Assembly: GCA_014706295.1 (NCBI GenBank)
Contig: JACSVZ010000015.1
Coordinates: 56,789,535 to 56,853,534, forward strand
Direction of reading: 5' to 3'
DNA from: Lycocorax pyrrhopterus obiensis
Lineage: Eukaryota > Chordata > Aves > Passeriformes > Paradisaeidae
Length of the DNA stretch: 64,000 nt
Shown here: piece by piece, positions 38,274 through 51,600 of the stretch
Position numbering within the stretch: the first letter of the stretch is position 1
How the letters are laid out: every line of letters starts with the position of its first letter
The notes under the pieces: generated by a model
Told to the model about the DNA's origin: nothing
Seen by the model: the letters and a program-made list of their open reading frames with translations, nothing else
Database searches by the model: none
Position numbers and translations under genes: made by a program

Positions 38274-41200
38274 TTAAAAATCAGCATCTTCAGGAGCACC
38301 AGCTACTTGAATGCCAGGTTTAGTAACTCGCTCATTTCCTAAAATAACTAAGTTTTTCTTGGTGATCATCTAGTTTTGATAGAAATAGCCATGGATTTCT
38401 AATGCTATTTTGATAATCACTGCTGACTGCTTATTTACTACCTGACACACTGATACTATTTCAAGTATTTGGCAACAACAGAAATGACTTTCCAGTTCAC
38501 CAGCAGCAGCATCTATTCAGGAACTGGTGCACAGGCAAACATACACCAGTCAGAATCTGAAATCAAAACCCTTGAAAGGAGCACTGGCTTCCTAACCCAG
38601 GGTTATCTGAAGAGAAATCCTTGGCTCACATCTCAGACCACCCTAAAAAGATAATTCCCTCTCCGTTTCCAGAGGGAATGAAGTCCTGGTCTGTACCACC
38701 AGGTAAAACAGCACGTTTTTCAGAAATGCTGAAAATGCCTAAAAGCTTTACGTGCATGAGAACTGTGGATGCTCAACAGCTCTGGAAATCAGGCTTTCAA
38801 TCATGGAATAAAAGCAGAAAGTAGTCCTTTCCCATTCCCATAACAAGGCACAGAAATATATCCTAGTATCTTACAGTAAAATTTTGATATCTACTACTTT
38901 CTTTTTCCCTGTAGAAGTCAGCTACCCATCCATTCAGTTGAGTGTTTATGGTCTTTCTCACCCAAGTTTCTAAAATTCCCTTAAGATATAAGCTCATTTT
39001 CCCAATCCTTAATCTCTGCAACCTTTAATTCCACTTGACAAGCCAATTTGAGCAGGATGAAGAAGCACACAAATCTTTGAAAGAGAAATGGAGCATTCCA
39101 AAAGGAAATAGGAAAATCAACAAATTGCTCCAAGAATTAGAATAATCCTTTTGACCTTGTGGTTGCTTTTCCCTCTTCCCTTTCATTCTGTGACCTCAGG
39201 CTGCTTGACTAGGTGGGGAAAACAAAACAAAACAGGTAAAATTCAATGCACACATTTGCAGTACATGAAAGCATGATCTTTGGAAAAGCAACTCAGTTCA
39301 TGGTGAGTTTGCTCTTGAGAAGGTAACACAGAACAAGAAGAGCCTAACAAAAAACAAAACCCCCACAATAGCTTGGCACCCCAATGTTTAACTAAGGCCA
39401 AGAAGCCATGATGAACAATCATTACCTCCCCCAGCTGTAAATTTCTTGCTCCTCATTTCACCTACACTCTCCTGCTCACCCCTACCACTGTGGCATTTCA
39501 AAACCTTTCAGCTCTGAGTAAGCTTTGAAATACTAACTCAAATCAGAAGAAGAAAATGGCAGAATAAAAAGAGTAATTCAGTGTTAATATGCTGAAAACG
39601 GCAGAACTACCTACCCCCACAATAATTACCTACACCACGCTGCAGGCAGTAAGAGCCCATTTGGTGAGACGCTGAATATATTCATGGTGAGCCAAATCAG
39701 AACTACTTCAGCTGTGGTTATATTTACTCAGAGTACCACGCTCCAGACCTGTTATTTTAAACAGAGCAAATTCTACCGAGCAAAAGAAAATCTGATGCAA
39801 AAGGTATTTTGACAGTTCTTGTGTTTGCTTTTTTAATCCAGAACAGCAGTCACATACAGACTAAGGCAGCTTTTCCCTTTAGCTTGAGTCTGTCAGCTGG
39901 CACAGCAAGCTCCCTGGGAAGGCTTCCCTGTTCCTTCCAGCCCCACCAGGGACCCGCACGCAGCTGATCCGGATGCAGCACTCGACAGAGCAGAAATGCG
40001 GCCGGCGAGCTCGGGGTGCCTGCAAGGGGCTCCCCCCTTCCTCCAGATCTCACTAAACAGAGTCTTTCTGGCCTATTACTCTCTCCCTGCAGCAAATATT
40101 AACAACAGAAGCAGCACAGAAAAAACTCGCTGCTAAGGATTAAGAACATCAGTCCTGACCTCCTCTCTATGTGGAAGGAATTCAAGTGGCCCTCAGGAAA
40201 ATGAAAGCAGGATTTATTTTAAATGGACCTTTTATGGAAATGACTGTGGTTTCCAGCTCGTCAGATAGACTCCATCAATAAATAGCCTTATTCACCTTGC
40301 TGTGCCTTTGAAGCACAGGTATTGTTCTGGAAGTGTTGTGGCATATAAATTTTGCTAGGCATGCTTTCTAACTATGCTGGTACTACTGTAGAATATTATA
40401 AAAGGCAATTGTTCCCCAGAAAGGTCCATAAGCTGTGATTTATTAATGAAATGCCAAACCTGGGAAACGAGGCAAAGGTCTCAGGAGTGCAGGGTAAAGT
40501 AAATAGCATGACAGAATACACACAGTGAGTGCTAGCAAAAACAACAGAAACATGCACACAAAGAGAAGATGCAAATGCATTCCTCTCCTGGATGGTATTG
40601 AACGTTGTCAGCTAAGAAATTCAGTCTGAAAGTTGCTGAAGAATATGCTCAGATGATATCCATACATATAATCCACCAGATAAATGGCAATATGATGCCA
40701 ATTACAGCACGAATTAAAGTCATCACAATATGGTATAAAATGCCTTGCCTTGGCTAAGAAGCACCATGCAGAGAAATTTAAAGAGGCAGCATCACCTTTA
40801 AAATTAGATCTGAAATAAAAAACCCACCAACTGCAGCATATGAAAGATCAGAATAATACATATGTCAGTCACATGCAGTGAATATAACCTGAAAGCCATC
40901 ACAAGTCCTGTACCATATGTAGCCACATCACACAGAACAGCCAAGCACGTTCTTTAAGAAAGTTATACCCTAGAGCACACTAGATGTATTTTTTTAATTG
41001 ATGGGAAACGTTCGTAGCATTCCCTCCTCGGACATGAGCAAACTGGGACACATCATGATGTGCCCCTGCTGAACAAGTAGGACCAGTGTAGCTGTGAACC
41101 ACCATTAGGTAAGCCCACAGTGCTGGTCACGAGTACGAACGCGTGAGGGCCATCAGTATGAGGCGCAATACTCTCCCCCAGACTGGCCAGCTGCAAAAGC

Positions 41201-43647
41201 CACTGTTTCAATTTAGTTTCCCAGATCACCCAGCTGAATCAGCCCACCACACACAGGAGTTTTCCCTCTATCAGCCCTCCATACATCAGGTACCATAGAG
41301 ATAGTGGAATCCTACCCATCATGTGCTCTGTACACATACATTCACAGCTACAACTACAGGACAAGCTGCATTTTAATCACACTGCATTTTAATTAAGCAG
41401 CGACCTAAAAATGCCATGCAGAGTGGCGCTTCAAACATCTGAAGGGTCTTCCTTTCATGCTCATTGAATTATTATGACATGTCAAAGAAATAACAGTCGT
41501 CCTGATGATAATGCCAAGAATTGTCCTCCCTCCAGTTCGCCAGGTGCTCCCTGTATCTTCCAGCAAAGAAGGGCAGTGCCATGGGCCCTTGATTACCCCA
41601 GTGGCCATCTGAAGCACCAGATTATTTTTCTGACCTTGTGACTGGCATGCTTGATGAAGAATGAGAATTCCCAGTGAGAGAATGCCTCATCCATTTCCTG
41701 GTACCTTTGTAATCCACCAGGAAGTCACACCACATCCATTCCTCGCAGCCAAGGCTGTCTTTGAAAATGAACAATAAATAAATGTCATCCTCTTTTCCCA
41801 ACTATTAAAATTCCTCTGGGATGCAGGCATTTTCAACAGCACCCTCAGCCTTTGTCACATCCTCAGCACACTGCTTGAAGCCTGTGGGAGGACGTTCACT
41901 GCAGAGTTGAGCAGAACCTGAGGATTCTGAGACATGCCAGTGACTCCTGGTGCCTTGGCTAAAACAGCTCCAGAGAAGCCAATTTGAAGAGCATGCTGGG
42001 CATCTGAATGGTGAAAAATCAAGTCCCAAAATGTTTCAGAGAGCTGCTTAAAGGACTGCAACTTTGCCACATTAGTTACTATGGAAAAATCTTGCCCAGA
42101 GACAGCAGCAAGGTCCTTTTCCTCCTGAGTGGAAGATGCAACAAGGAGCTTGCCTTTTCTTTACTCCTGTCAGACCTCCTGAAAACAGGCATTAATTGTG
42201 ACATGTGATAGATAGGGATGGCTACAGCAAGACACAAGCATAACTGTGCACCTCAGCACTGTGCAGAGAAACAAGTCTTACTTGGGAAGCTGTTCACAGG
42301 GAGCTCTCCAGCTGATAAGCAACAGGGATTCGCACCATGCAGGAGAAATGACCCCGCGAATGGAAGTTATACACAGGGAATTAACAAAGCAATTTTTCAA
42401 ATGACCTCCCCATTAAGTAAAGAGGAGGACAACAGTGAAGGTGCCCGAGCAGGATGAGAAGGGAGGCTTCTCTCTCCAAACAAACTGGAGAGCTGCTTTC
42501 TCTGTTTCTGCAGTTTTCAGCATTAAATCCCCATCTAGTAACGGACATGTTCCAAGGAAAGCACCCATGGGTAGAAATTTTCCAGTGTTTCTTCTCTTTC
42601 TGAGGTATAACAACGTTCACAAAATGAAACAAGAAAGCTTTGTGCCTTAGATGTCCTTTATCAGCACCACACATACATGCCCAACAGAGTTATTACCCTA
42701 ATCACAAACGTCAACAAATTAGCCCTGTTTAAAATTCAACGACAACAAAGGCAGAAATCCAATCCATGCATTCTCTAATTACAGTCCACACAAAATATTC
42801 TGTGAGTCTCCTGTGAGTTTGTGCTGTGGATGCACACACATCACCTCTTGCCACTGAAAATCAGTTCAATGTTCACTGGACCAACGTCTTCACTGCTGCC
42901 AAAACAATTTCTAGCATTTCCATTCTCCGTGCTGCAGAAAGGAAAGCAATGGTGCCACTGAGAAGGAATATGAGGTTTTGTTCTCTCTTACCCCTGCACA
43001 CCTACACTCTAAAGAGAAGGGCACAGAGACTGCATGCTTGTTCACTCTACAATCATCCCCTAGTAAATTGCAAGCTGTCTCTTCCAGGTTAGACCTTGCA
43101 ACGAAAAAGGAGAGAAAAATGGCTGCTAAGACTGTTCTGTGTGTTTGCTTCAAAAAGAAAGCAGAACATCTTACACTTTATGAAATGTGAGAAATCAACT
43201 GATACATCTCGTGCTGCCTCTAAGCTGTAAAACACTGAGAAACAGCTTATCTGGGACTTGACTGAAGGATGGTCCTTCTTGGGGGGAGCAATGGCCTATA
43301 AAAGGCCACTGCTGTTGCATTTAGAAATATGCTTTCTTAGGACCTAATGCAATTAATTGTGCCTGCAGTTCATGTGCCCTGAACTTCCCTCTCTCTGTTA
43401 TAAAAGGGACTGTTTGAAGTCAAATGGCATAATTTATTTCCAGGAAAAGTGCTGCTTCCTGTTTGCTTTCCTCGATAATTCATACTGCTCGGCCCAACAT
43501 GATCATCTTCATACCACTGAATGGCAGTACCACAATTTGGAGATTGTGGGAGTTGATAAAAATAAAATAGAAAATACCTTCAGAAATGTAGAATTTCCCG
43601 AAAAGCAAAGTATTTCCAATTATACCTCGAATTACATACATACATAT

Positions 43648-43792
43648 GCTCCATCCCTCAAAGTGTTCAAGGCCAGGCTGGATGGGGTTCTGAGCAACCT
43701 GGTCTAGTGAAAGGTGTCCCTGCCCATGGCAAGGAGGTTGGAACTACATGACCTTTAAGGTCCCTTCCAACCAAACCCTTCTGTGATTCTAT
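43648..43792 (+). mobile_element. CR1 LINE 3' end, best preserved copy
   Basis: A clean avian CR1 terminus: 'tccatccctcaaagtgttca' and 'aggccaggctggatgggg', then 'gagcaacctggtctagtg', 'ggtgtccctgcccatggc', 'ggttggaactacatgacctt', 'aaggtcccttccaacc' and the terminal 'tctgtgattctat'. About 145 bp, 5'-truncated. Low divergence from the familiar consensus makes this the youngest-looking CR1 in the window. It lies in the intron in the orientation opposite to TMTC1. Confidence 0.95.
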
Positions 43793-45169
43793 ACCTAGGG
43801 CTGAGAGAAGCATGTCCAAGTTGATCCCCAGGAACCGTCACCAGTTCCATGTTCACAGTGGGTTTGCTGGAGGCTGCAAGTGCTCATGAGAGCACTTGGT
43901 CAAGATGGTTCTAGTTTTACTGGATTAGATACAAAAGCAGGTCACTTCGGATGCAATTTATTCAGTCTTTGGGGTGTTTCAAGGATAAACACAAAAGAAT
44001 CTTTAAGATGAATTTCAAAGCTTCTAGTAAGTAAATGCCCAAAGAGTAAAATTCATGTTGTTTAACATTAATAGTGGTCAAGAGCAAAACTGAACTTCTC
44101 ACAAAAAAACTACAACTTGCAGTTTCAAACCAAACAGTGGTATTCGTAAATCCAGACTAAATTGTTTTGTTTTTTATGAAAAAGAAGTAATAAAAATATA
44201 AAGTAAAATCTTTTGCAAGCAAACTAACAGTATTAATCCTACACATAGTTCAAATTCTGACAGCAGGAGAAGAAATAAAAAGCAAACAAAACTTCAAAGA
44301 ACACGGAATAACATTTTTCAGAAGTCTTCAGTACTGGGCTAATGAGAATTTTATCATTAACTTTCCTGAGAACAGGATTAGGTCTAATACAAACACTTCT
44401 GAATATCTTTAGCAGTGAGTAATGAAAGCAGGAGGAATATGAGATGATGTACAACCTGCAGGTAGAACTGGTGAATACCTAATAGGGTGTTTTCCCATAT
44501 TTCCCATACAGCATCTGTCAGTGTATTATCTAAATTAATGACTCTGCAGTCTCAAACTGTTTGGTTCATTTTCTGTCTCTTATCAGGAGCACAGAGAAGA
44601 CTGCCAGGGTAGACTGAAAATGTACATGACCTGCACATTTTAGCATAACACAGGTATTAAAAACCTGACACTCCTCAACTATGCTTTTCAGCGATACATA
44701 CATTTAAGGAAGAGAAACTTTTGTACTATTTCCAAAGTGACTACCAACACCTCTCTTAAAGAAGCTTCCACAACACAACTGAAAGAGGAACAGCTTGTAA
44801 CTCCCTATGATCCACAAAAAAAAAACCCTCCCATGGAAGTGCACATCTGACTTGCTACAAGGCTTGTACAACCTCACTTTGATTTCTGCAACGTGATTAA
44901 TGGTACCTCTGAAATGCTGAATTGGGAAGTATGGCTTACCAACTATATTATTTACGCTGAAGAACAATTTCCAGATCATTTCCGATTTCCCACATTCCAT
45001 TACTCCGCTGACAAAAAAAACCTTCTCATCAAGATGTATCCAATGTTTAGGTTTTAGAAGCATAGCAAAAGTGCAAATAGAGGAATAGATTTTAGTTTCA
45101 AAGAGCTCTGCAGATGACAGATCCCAGTCCTGTTTGAAGTAAGTGACAAACAGCCTAATGACTACGGGA

Positions 45170-45275
45170 GAGGCAGAGATGCTTAACAACTTCAGTGGGG
45201 CTTGGATCATTAACAGTAATTGAATGCAGGAGTCTGGGCCAAGTTCTGCCCTCAAATCAGACCAATTAGAGACTG
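45170..45275. repeat. Old unclassified amniote repeat fragment
   Basis: The segment 'aacttcagtggggcttggat' followed by 'aacagtaattgaatgcagga' and 'ctgggccaagttctgccctc' resembles the 'acttcagtgg...gatctggccca...ttctgctctca' pattern of ancient bird and reptile SINE relics. The family name is not certain. Confidence 0.35.
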
Positions 45276-45464
45276 AGACATTCAACTAGAGAGACATTTT
45301 CATCAGTTGAGCTTGCCTGCATTAGTTATTACTGGTATGGTTTTTCACCTCACTCCAATGCGTTCCAGAGGAAAACATGCGCTTACCAACCATTTCAGCT
45401 GAAGATTAGGAAACAAAAGATTTTATTTTCTTTTTATGTTGTATTGCATGGCTCTTGGTGTTAC

Positions 45465-45654
45465 CTTGAATGCAGCAATGCAGTGTAGGCTGAGTAATGT
45501 CATCACCAGCACCAGGAACACCGTGGCTAAGTTCCTCACATCCCAGATGGACTCGACCAAAGGGATGCTGCCGACCTGCCAGTCGTAGCACAGGGTGATG
45601 GGTGCCAGCAGGAGCCACGCGTTGAAGGCCAGAAGGTAGGAATAAGTTAAAAAC
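45465..45654 (-). CDS. TMTC1: TMTC1 exon A: start of the DUF1736-type membrane block
   Basis: A 190-nt coding exon: one nucleotide completing an arginine codon, then 63 codons ending in phase 0. The acceptor is 'ttttcatttgcag' and the donor 'AAG|GTAACA'. The peptide begins [20 protein letters not shown], continues [20 protein letters not shown], and ends [23 protein letters not shown]. The [20 protein letters not shown] block is diagnostic for TMTC proteins (DUF1736 region), and the sequence is closest to TMTC1 as I recall it. Two hydrophobic segments flank the short hydrophilic D-W-Q loop and are membrane helices. TMTC1-4 are ER enzymes that add O-mannose to cadherin domains; their catalytic acidic residues lie in the first luminal loop, which is encoded upstream of this window. 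Confidence 0.97.
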
Positions 45655-48600
45655 CTGCAAATGAAAACAGGTAATGTAATACATGGAATGACTGCCAGCA
45701 CAGGAAACATTTTCCTTTGGCATTTACCACATACTACACAGGAGGAGGAAACAAAAAAAGCTGATCAACAACACTGCACATACAGGTAGCACCACACCTC
45801 TGTCAATAAAGAGATGCTACTCTAGGTGAGGGGCACTTTAACAGGTCATTTGAAGAAATAACATAAGATCAGTAATACTTACATGGTTTCTATGCACCAG
45901 CCTTTGGAAAACTAACGGAACTTCAACCCCCATTTGAATGTTAGATTTTTGAAGTGACTTTCTGCTGGCTTAAACAATAAATGAATAACTAAGCTGGTAC
46001 ATACATATATATTGAACTTTTTCACAGTTCACCGCATCACTGCTGCAATACAAAATATCCCTCTAGCTGGGTTTAACTTACAATTTAGGATTTCTTCTAT
46101 CTGCACAACATGGAGCAATTAAAGTAAGACCCTTCTCTCTCTTCTCTTTGCAAACCAAAGCGCAAGGAGAAAAAACAGAAGAAAGGAGGGACAGGGTGAT
46201 TCTTAGCTGATCACATCGCAGCTTATTAGGGCTGGGGCCAGATTGCATGAGATGTGCCACAGAAGTGATGGGGAAGTAGGGAGCCTTTTAAATTGTTGTA
46301 ATCTTCAATAATTGTTATCCTCAATAGAGAGGAAATTAATGGGGAATGGAAATGGGGAGCCTGCTGCCCTCTGGGAAGTATGCAGGGCTTTCAAAGGACT
46401 GAAAAAGAACAGCATGTGTGCAACTGGCTTAAAGAAAACAAGAAAAAAATCAAATCAAACCAATATCCCTCTCTGCCCCAGGCTTTTGCTTCTTGGCATG
46501 TATTTGCCAAAAAGTGCATCTAAAGTTGAAACACTTTTCAGTGCAAGAGACTGCAGATTATTCCAGCAATCGTGAAGTCAACCAAGTAAAATTGTGACAG
46601 GCTGCAAACAGAGAAACCCTTCCTTGGCTTGCAAATGGAAAAATTCACATTGTACACAGCACTGAAAATGGCAAATACTCAAAAAAAAGAAAAAATTACA
46701 TTCTATCCTGCATAGGATTTCTTTCATCTGAGCCTGCTTTGGCAGCTGTTATCACACCCAGTTGCCATGGTACCTTGGCAGGTTTATTAAAATGGTAACA
46801 AAGGATGGCAGAAATGTCAAGCCATTTAGACAGAGGAGTGTCTCGCCACTTAGAAACATGCCCCTTTGTGGTCAAAATGCAGCCCCTTACAATATTATAT
46901 TTGTGGCAGAATGGTAGGACACCAAAGCTAAGTGTGACTCCAGGCAGGAAGTTCCCAGATGGGTGTTGGGCCCTAATTTCTGTGATAACATATTTAAGTA
47001 ACTACAAAGTTAGGATATCAGTTTCTGTTCTCATCCAAAAAACAAACATCTCCAGCAGCACAGTGACCCAAAAGCAAGGAGGCTTACTGAGCTGGAATGT
47101 TTCAATGTAAACAGTCACAGAGGCTCATTCTCATTTTCCCACAAATCTTTCTAAGTTCTCAATTCTGGAAAGTGGAATATTCCCACATTTTTAAGGTTTT
47201 CAGCCATTTGGTACACTTCTCTTCCATCCCCCCCATTTTCCTCACCTTCCCCACCCTGAGGCACTAAACAAAAGGGAAAGAGAGAAAAATCCATCTTCTC
47301 TTAACAGAGACAGTGATTAAAAAGCCAGTTCCTATTTAAGAGAGCATCCCTCAAAAACATAACCTAATTTTGCTCAAACAATTCTTAATTTTGATTGTTC
47401 TCTCTTTCTAAAGAAACAAATGTGTTTTCTAGTCACCAACCCAATCTCTTCTGGCCCACATTACAGAGTAACATAGCAACACAAAATCTGGTGAGACTTA
47501 ATCACACTAAGGCACTCGCTTGTGACATTATGAGTGGCCTGACCTACCTCTGCTCAGCCACAATAAAACAGACTTCTCCATCAGCCTCAATACATCAGCT
47601 CAGAAAAGGCTGCCAGCATTTATTTACAGCTACTTACTTCAAAGCCAAACTGAGATCCATTTCTAGCTTTATTGTCAAAACAAAAGCATGTCCATTTAGA
47701 TGAATCTGAATAATGTCACGGCATATGGTATTGTTACTACAAGTGTGTATATCAGACAGGATTTCCAGAAGCACTGAGTTGGTTTTGCCCTTGATGCTTT
47801 AGGAGAGCCCAGTTTTGGGAGGGAGTGGCCTTTTATGCCCTGGCATATTAATATTTTCAATAAGCATGACCATATTCATGAAAGTTTGTATGCAAACCAC
47901 AACGCACACCAGAAAACCCTCCCCTGCTTACTCAGACTAGGCTGCTGAGTAGGAAGGAACAAGATGACATTTGGGGTCTTGGCAAACTGCAGCATTGCAG
48001 CTAAGGACAGACTAGTTGCTTTTCTGCATCTTCACTGATAAGGCAGGAGCTGATATATCCCTACACAGCACAGAATAAATAAACACAGTCTGCTGTCATA
48101 ACAAATTGAGTCAGCTTAACAACTTAAGTAGAGATATTCGGAGTAGCCAGATCAGTGTGAGTTACTGCATTTCTGTTAGAAAGGTAGGACAAGCTGCTGT
48201 TGAAGATGGGAAGACAACTCCAGGACACTTGTTGATCAGGACAGGTTTGTAAACAAGCGTCTATTTCCAAGTGCTTGTGAGGCTTCAGTCTTCCTTGGGA
48301 GCCACGTGCACAACTCACTGCCAGAGGCGGGTCCCAAAGGAGATGGACAATCGCTCCATTCCACTATGGCAGTAATTAGTCTTTAAATACCCTCTTCCAA
48401 CAGCAGTGAAATATTTTACAGCCTGTGACAGTCATTACCACCTGTGTACAGTTAATTGGTTGGCCTCAGCAGACACCCTACTGGAGAACCCTTGGCCACA
48501 TCTCCTGGGTGATCTCCCAAGCACCCTCACTGAACGTGCACGTCCCATTAGCAGGCACGGTACCAAGATCCATGAAGGCACTGCCTGTCCTTTGGAGGCA

Positions 48601-51600
48601 CTCGTAAGCTGCAAGAAAGCCTTGAGTGGGCTCTGAGTCAAGCAAAAGTTTGGATATGCTTTCAGCATTGGTAACCTGTCCTTGAACATGATGGATGGCT
48701 GTATAAAACAAAGCACTATAAACTATCGCTATTCTAGGTACTAGGAACAGAAAAATAACGGGATGCTAATAATAGTTACTGACAATCCAGTGCTGCTTTT
48801 TATTTCTGGCTCTCGAAAGCGTATGATATTCCTTCACAGCTATGTGGCTCTTGCATCACAAGCCTAAGGAGAAAGCTAAACACAGGAGAAAGTTTGCAAG
48901 AAACCTCTTACCAAAGCTGACACCTCAAGGAACTAATTTGCAAATTTTGAAAAGACTTGAAGATTCCGAAATCACTCCAGCAGCTAATTACATTTCAGCA
49001 GCCTACCTGCAAATGGCAACAAGAGTATTTTCTTTTAATTAGTTGACTGAGTGAATGACATTTTAAATTAATGAACTTCTCTATATGGCTTCTGGAGTCT
49101 GCTGGAATTCCAAGGGAGAAAAATCTCTGCCTGCAGCATCTCCCACCCTTCAAGTTAATCCCATGAAAATCAGAGTATTACTGGTGAGGTGACCGGAAGA
49201 TTCCGCCTCTTAACTGACAAACAGTTTTCCCCCAGGCCAGGTAACAGCATTTGCATTGCAGTAAATTTTTTAGTTGCAAATTGAACATGCAAATCCAAGT
49301 TTCAGCAGGTATCAAGTGTTCTTTTCACTTCTCATCATCTCTGGCATGCTCAGAAAAACACAGTTCCTCCTGTTGGTAGCCAGTGTTGCCATGGCAATCC
49401 AGTTTGTTTAGTTTCAAATTTTTTTAGTTTCAATGTTCTGTTGCATGCTTTGAGATAAATACAGAATGACCAGAACTTGTTGCAGAAAACAACTATCTGA
49501 ACCGATTGTTTCTGCTGCAAAAATGAATGCAAAGGGTACTACTCAAAGCCATAAACAATACGACAGGAAAATACTTGAGGAATTGACTGTTACCTTTGCT
49601 GTAACAGAGACCAGCAAGCTTGGAAAAACCCTCATCTCAGCTCTGCCAAACCCAGGCAATCAGAGAGCAAAAGGAATGTGAGACTAGGTAAAAAAAAGAC
49701 AACATTTACAGAAATTTATGAGGCATTTCCTTTCTTTTCTGATTTTGGAGCAGTTTAAGCTTTCTCCCCACAGCACCCAGGGACTGAGATTATAGATTTC
49801 TTTTTAAAAGTGTGCTACAAGGGTGATCACAAATCTCTGACCATGCCCCACCAAAGCTGAATGGAAAAGTGGGGGCCAGTGATCCTATTTTTTCTAAGTG
49901 CATATTATGCTGCAACCTACCAGCCACCCAGTTCTGGGACAAGCCAGACAGACAATCCTACCCACAAAGAGCGAGCAGGGTACCCACCTCCAAGTGAAAC
50001 ATCTCCCAGGACTGGGGATTTTAGCAAAGCAAAGGCAAACCATTCCCCTGGCTGGGAAAAAATGGACCTATCTAGAAGACAGGTGATAAGTGCTCTTAAC
50101 TAGTACTTGGGGAAAAAAGAAGGGGAGGTATGAAGCAGGTAGGGGTCTGAAACAGAAGCAGGAATACAGTTTTTGCCCCTTCAGAAGTCACAGACCCTGG
50201 TTATGCTCTTCTGACTCAACCTCCACACTGCTAGGCACTCAGGGAGGTTTCAGTTCACTAAAAGGGTAAGAAGAGCTTTTTTATGAGAGAAAAGAGCTTC
50301 CCAGTTGTATTAACAGCTGAACTGATTTCGGCTCAAGGCTCCCTTCATCCTCTTACAAAGCGCTAAACCCAAGTGTGTTTGACGAGTCACTTCACAATAA
50401 TGTCCTCCTAGGACACATGTGGCTGCAATTATAACCAGGTGGTGGTATCTAGGATATTGTCTTCAAATTGTATATATTTGCACTTCCCCTGGGGACTCCC
50501 AGCCCAGTCAGACCTTCCCACACGAGTTTATTTTCCTGCTCTATATATTGTCAGCCCAAACATTTTCTTTTCAGAGCCTTAGAAGAAAAAAATTCCCACT
50601 CTGTCTATCCAGCTCACTTAGGGATAGTGGAGTAAACTACACAAACAAGCAGCAGACAAATTCCATTTAACATCCAAATGCGAGTATAAGTTAGACAGAA
50701 AATACTTGTGACTGGAAAAGTACCTGTGTATTCCCTTTCATCAAATCTTCTGCATTTAGGGAAAAGAGCTGCCAATCAGTAGAGGACAGGAGTAGGAAAG
50801 ACAAAAATGGGGATAAACAGAGAGCTGCAGCGTGATGAATAGCAAGGTAACTCCTCTGGAAGGTGAGCCTGTGTGCAGCAGGGACACAGGGGGAAAAGCA
50901 GACTGTGCTGTCCTCTATAGCTACACAGCCTGAAGAGCTTTAATCTGGTGAATGGCTCTCTCTCAGTTGTTTCAACTCTGTGGCTAAGAATCTGAAAAAT
51001 ACCAAATTCTTGAAGGCTAAAGACTTTCAAAGAGCCTGTGAATTTCCAGCGAAACGCAAGCCTGCTGTCAGAATCTCAGTGCTGGAAAGCCTGGGATTGA
51101 TCTCGCACTGCAAACCTCCATGTGCTGTGGGCTAGGACATGCCTTGTGATCACACCTGATCCTCAGCTCCTCACCAACAGCAGCACAAATTCCAGAGTCA
51201 TGCAGCCCAAATTCCCCAGCAGTGGGCAACTGCTTCATAAAGAGGCTCACTGAGGCAGCAGCAGGTGGAGGGTTCTGTGGACAGCCACTGAGATCCTCGA
51301 GAAATTAAAAACCAGGCCACACGTTTCTGGAAATGGCCTGTTGTATCCCAGAGCATCACCCACCCCATGCTGGTGGGAGCCAAAGGGATGTTCTGGGCAC
51401 GCTGCTTTGCCTCAGAGACTGGCCATGGTCTACCCCTTCTGTGTGGAAGTATTTTGGAAAGCAAAATGCATGGCCTGTAGTAGTCAATGGCGACTGTTTT
51501 GGCTGCAGCCCCTCTACTCCATACGCAGGCTCTGGCAGGGAAGGCTCGTTGTGTAACCAGCACTTGCAGCAAGCACCACGACCCATTAAAATGCCTATCA

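Larger units (their letters stand above)
33315..45464 (-). other. TMTC1: TMTC1 intron between exons A and B
   Basis: A 12.2 kb phase-0 intron. It contains a CR1 3' end at 43648-43792, an old repeat near 45.2 kb, two CpG-retaining patches (about 34.24-34.40 kb and 39.95-40.01 kb), an A-run at 38263-38273 and a short CATA repeat at 43634-43647. The long minus-strand open frame at 44704-45285 starts at TTG and has no recognisable domain. No extra exon was seen. Confidence 0.85.
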
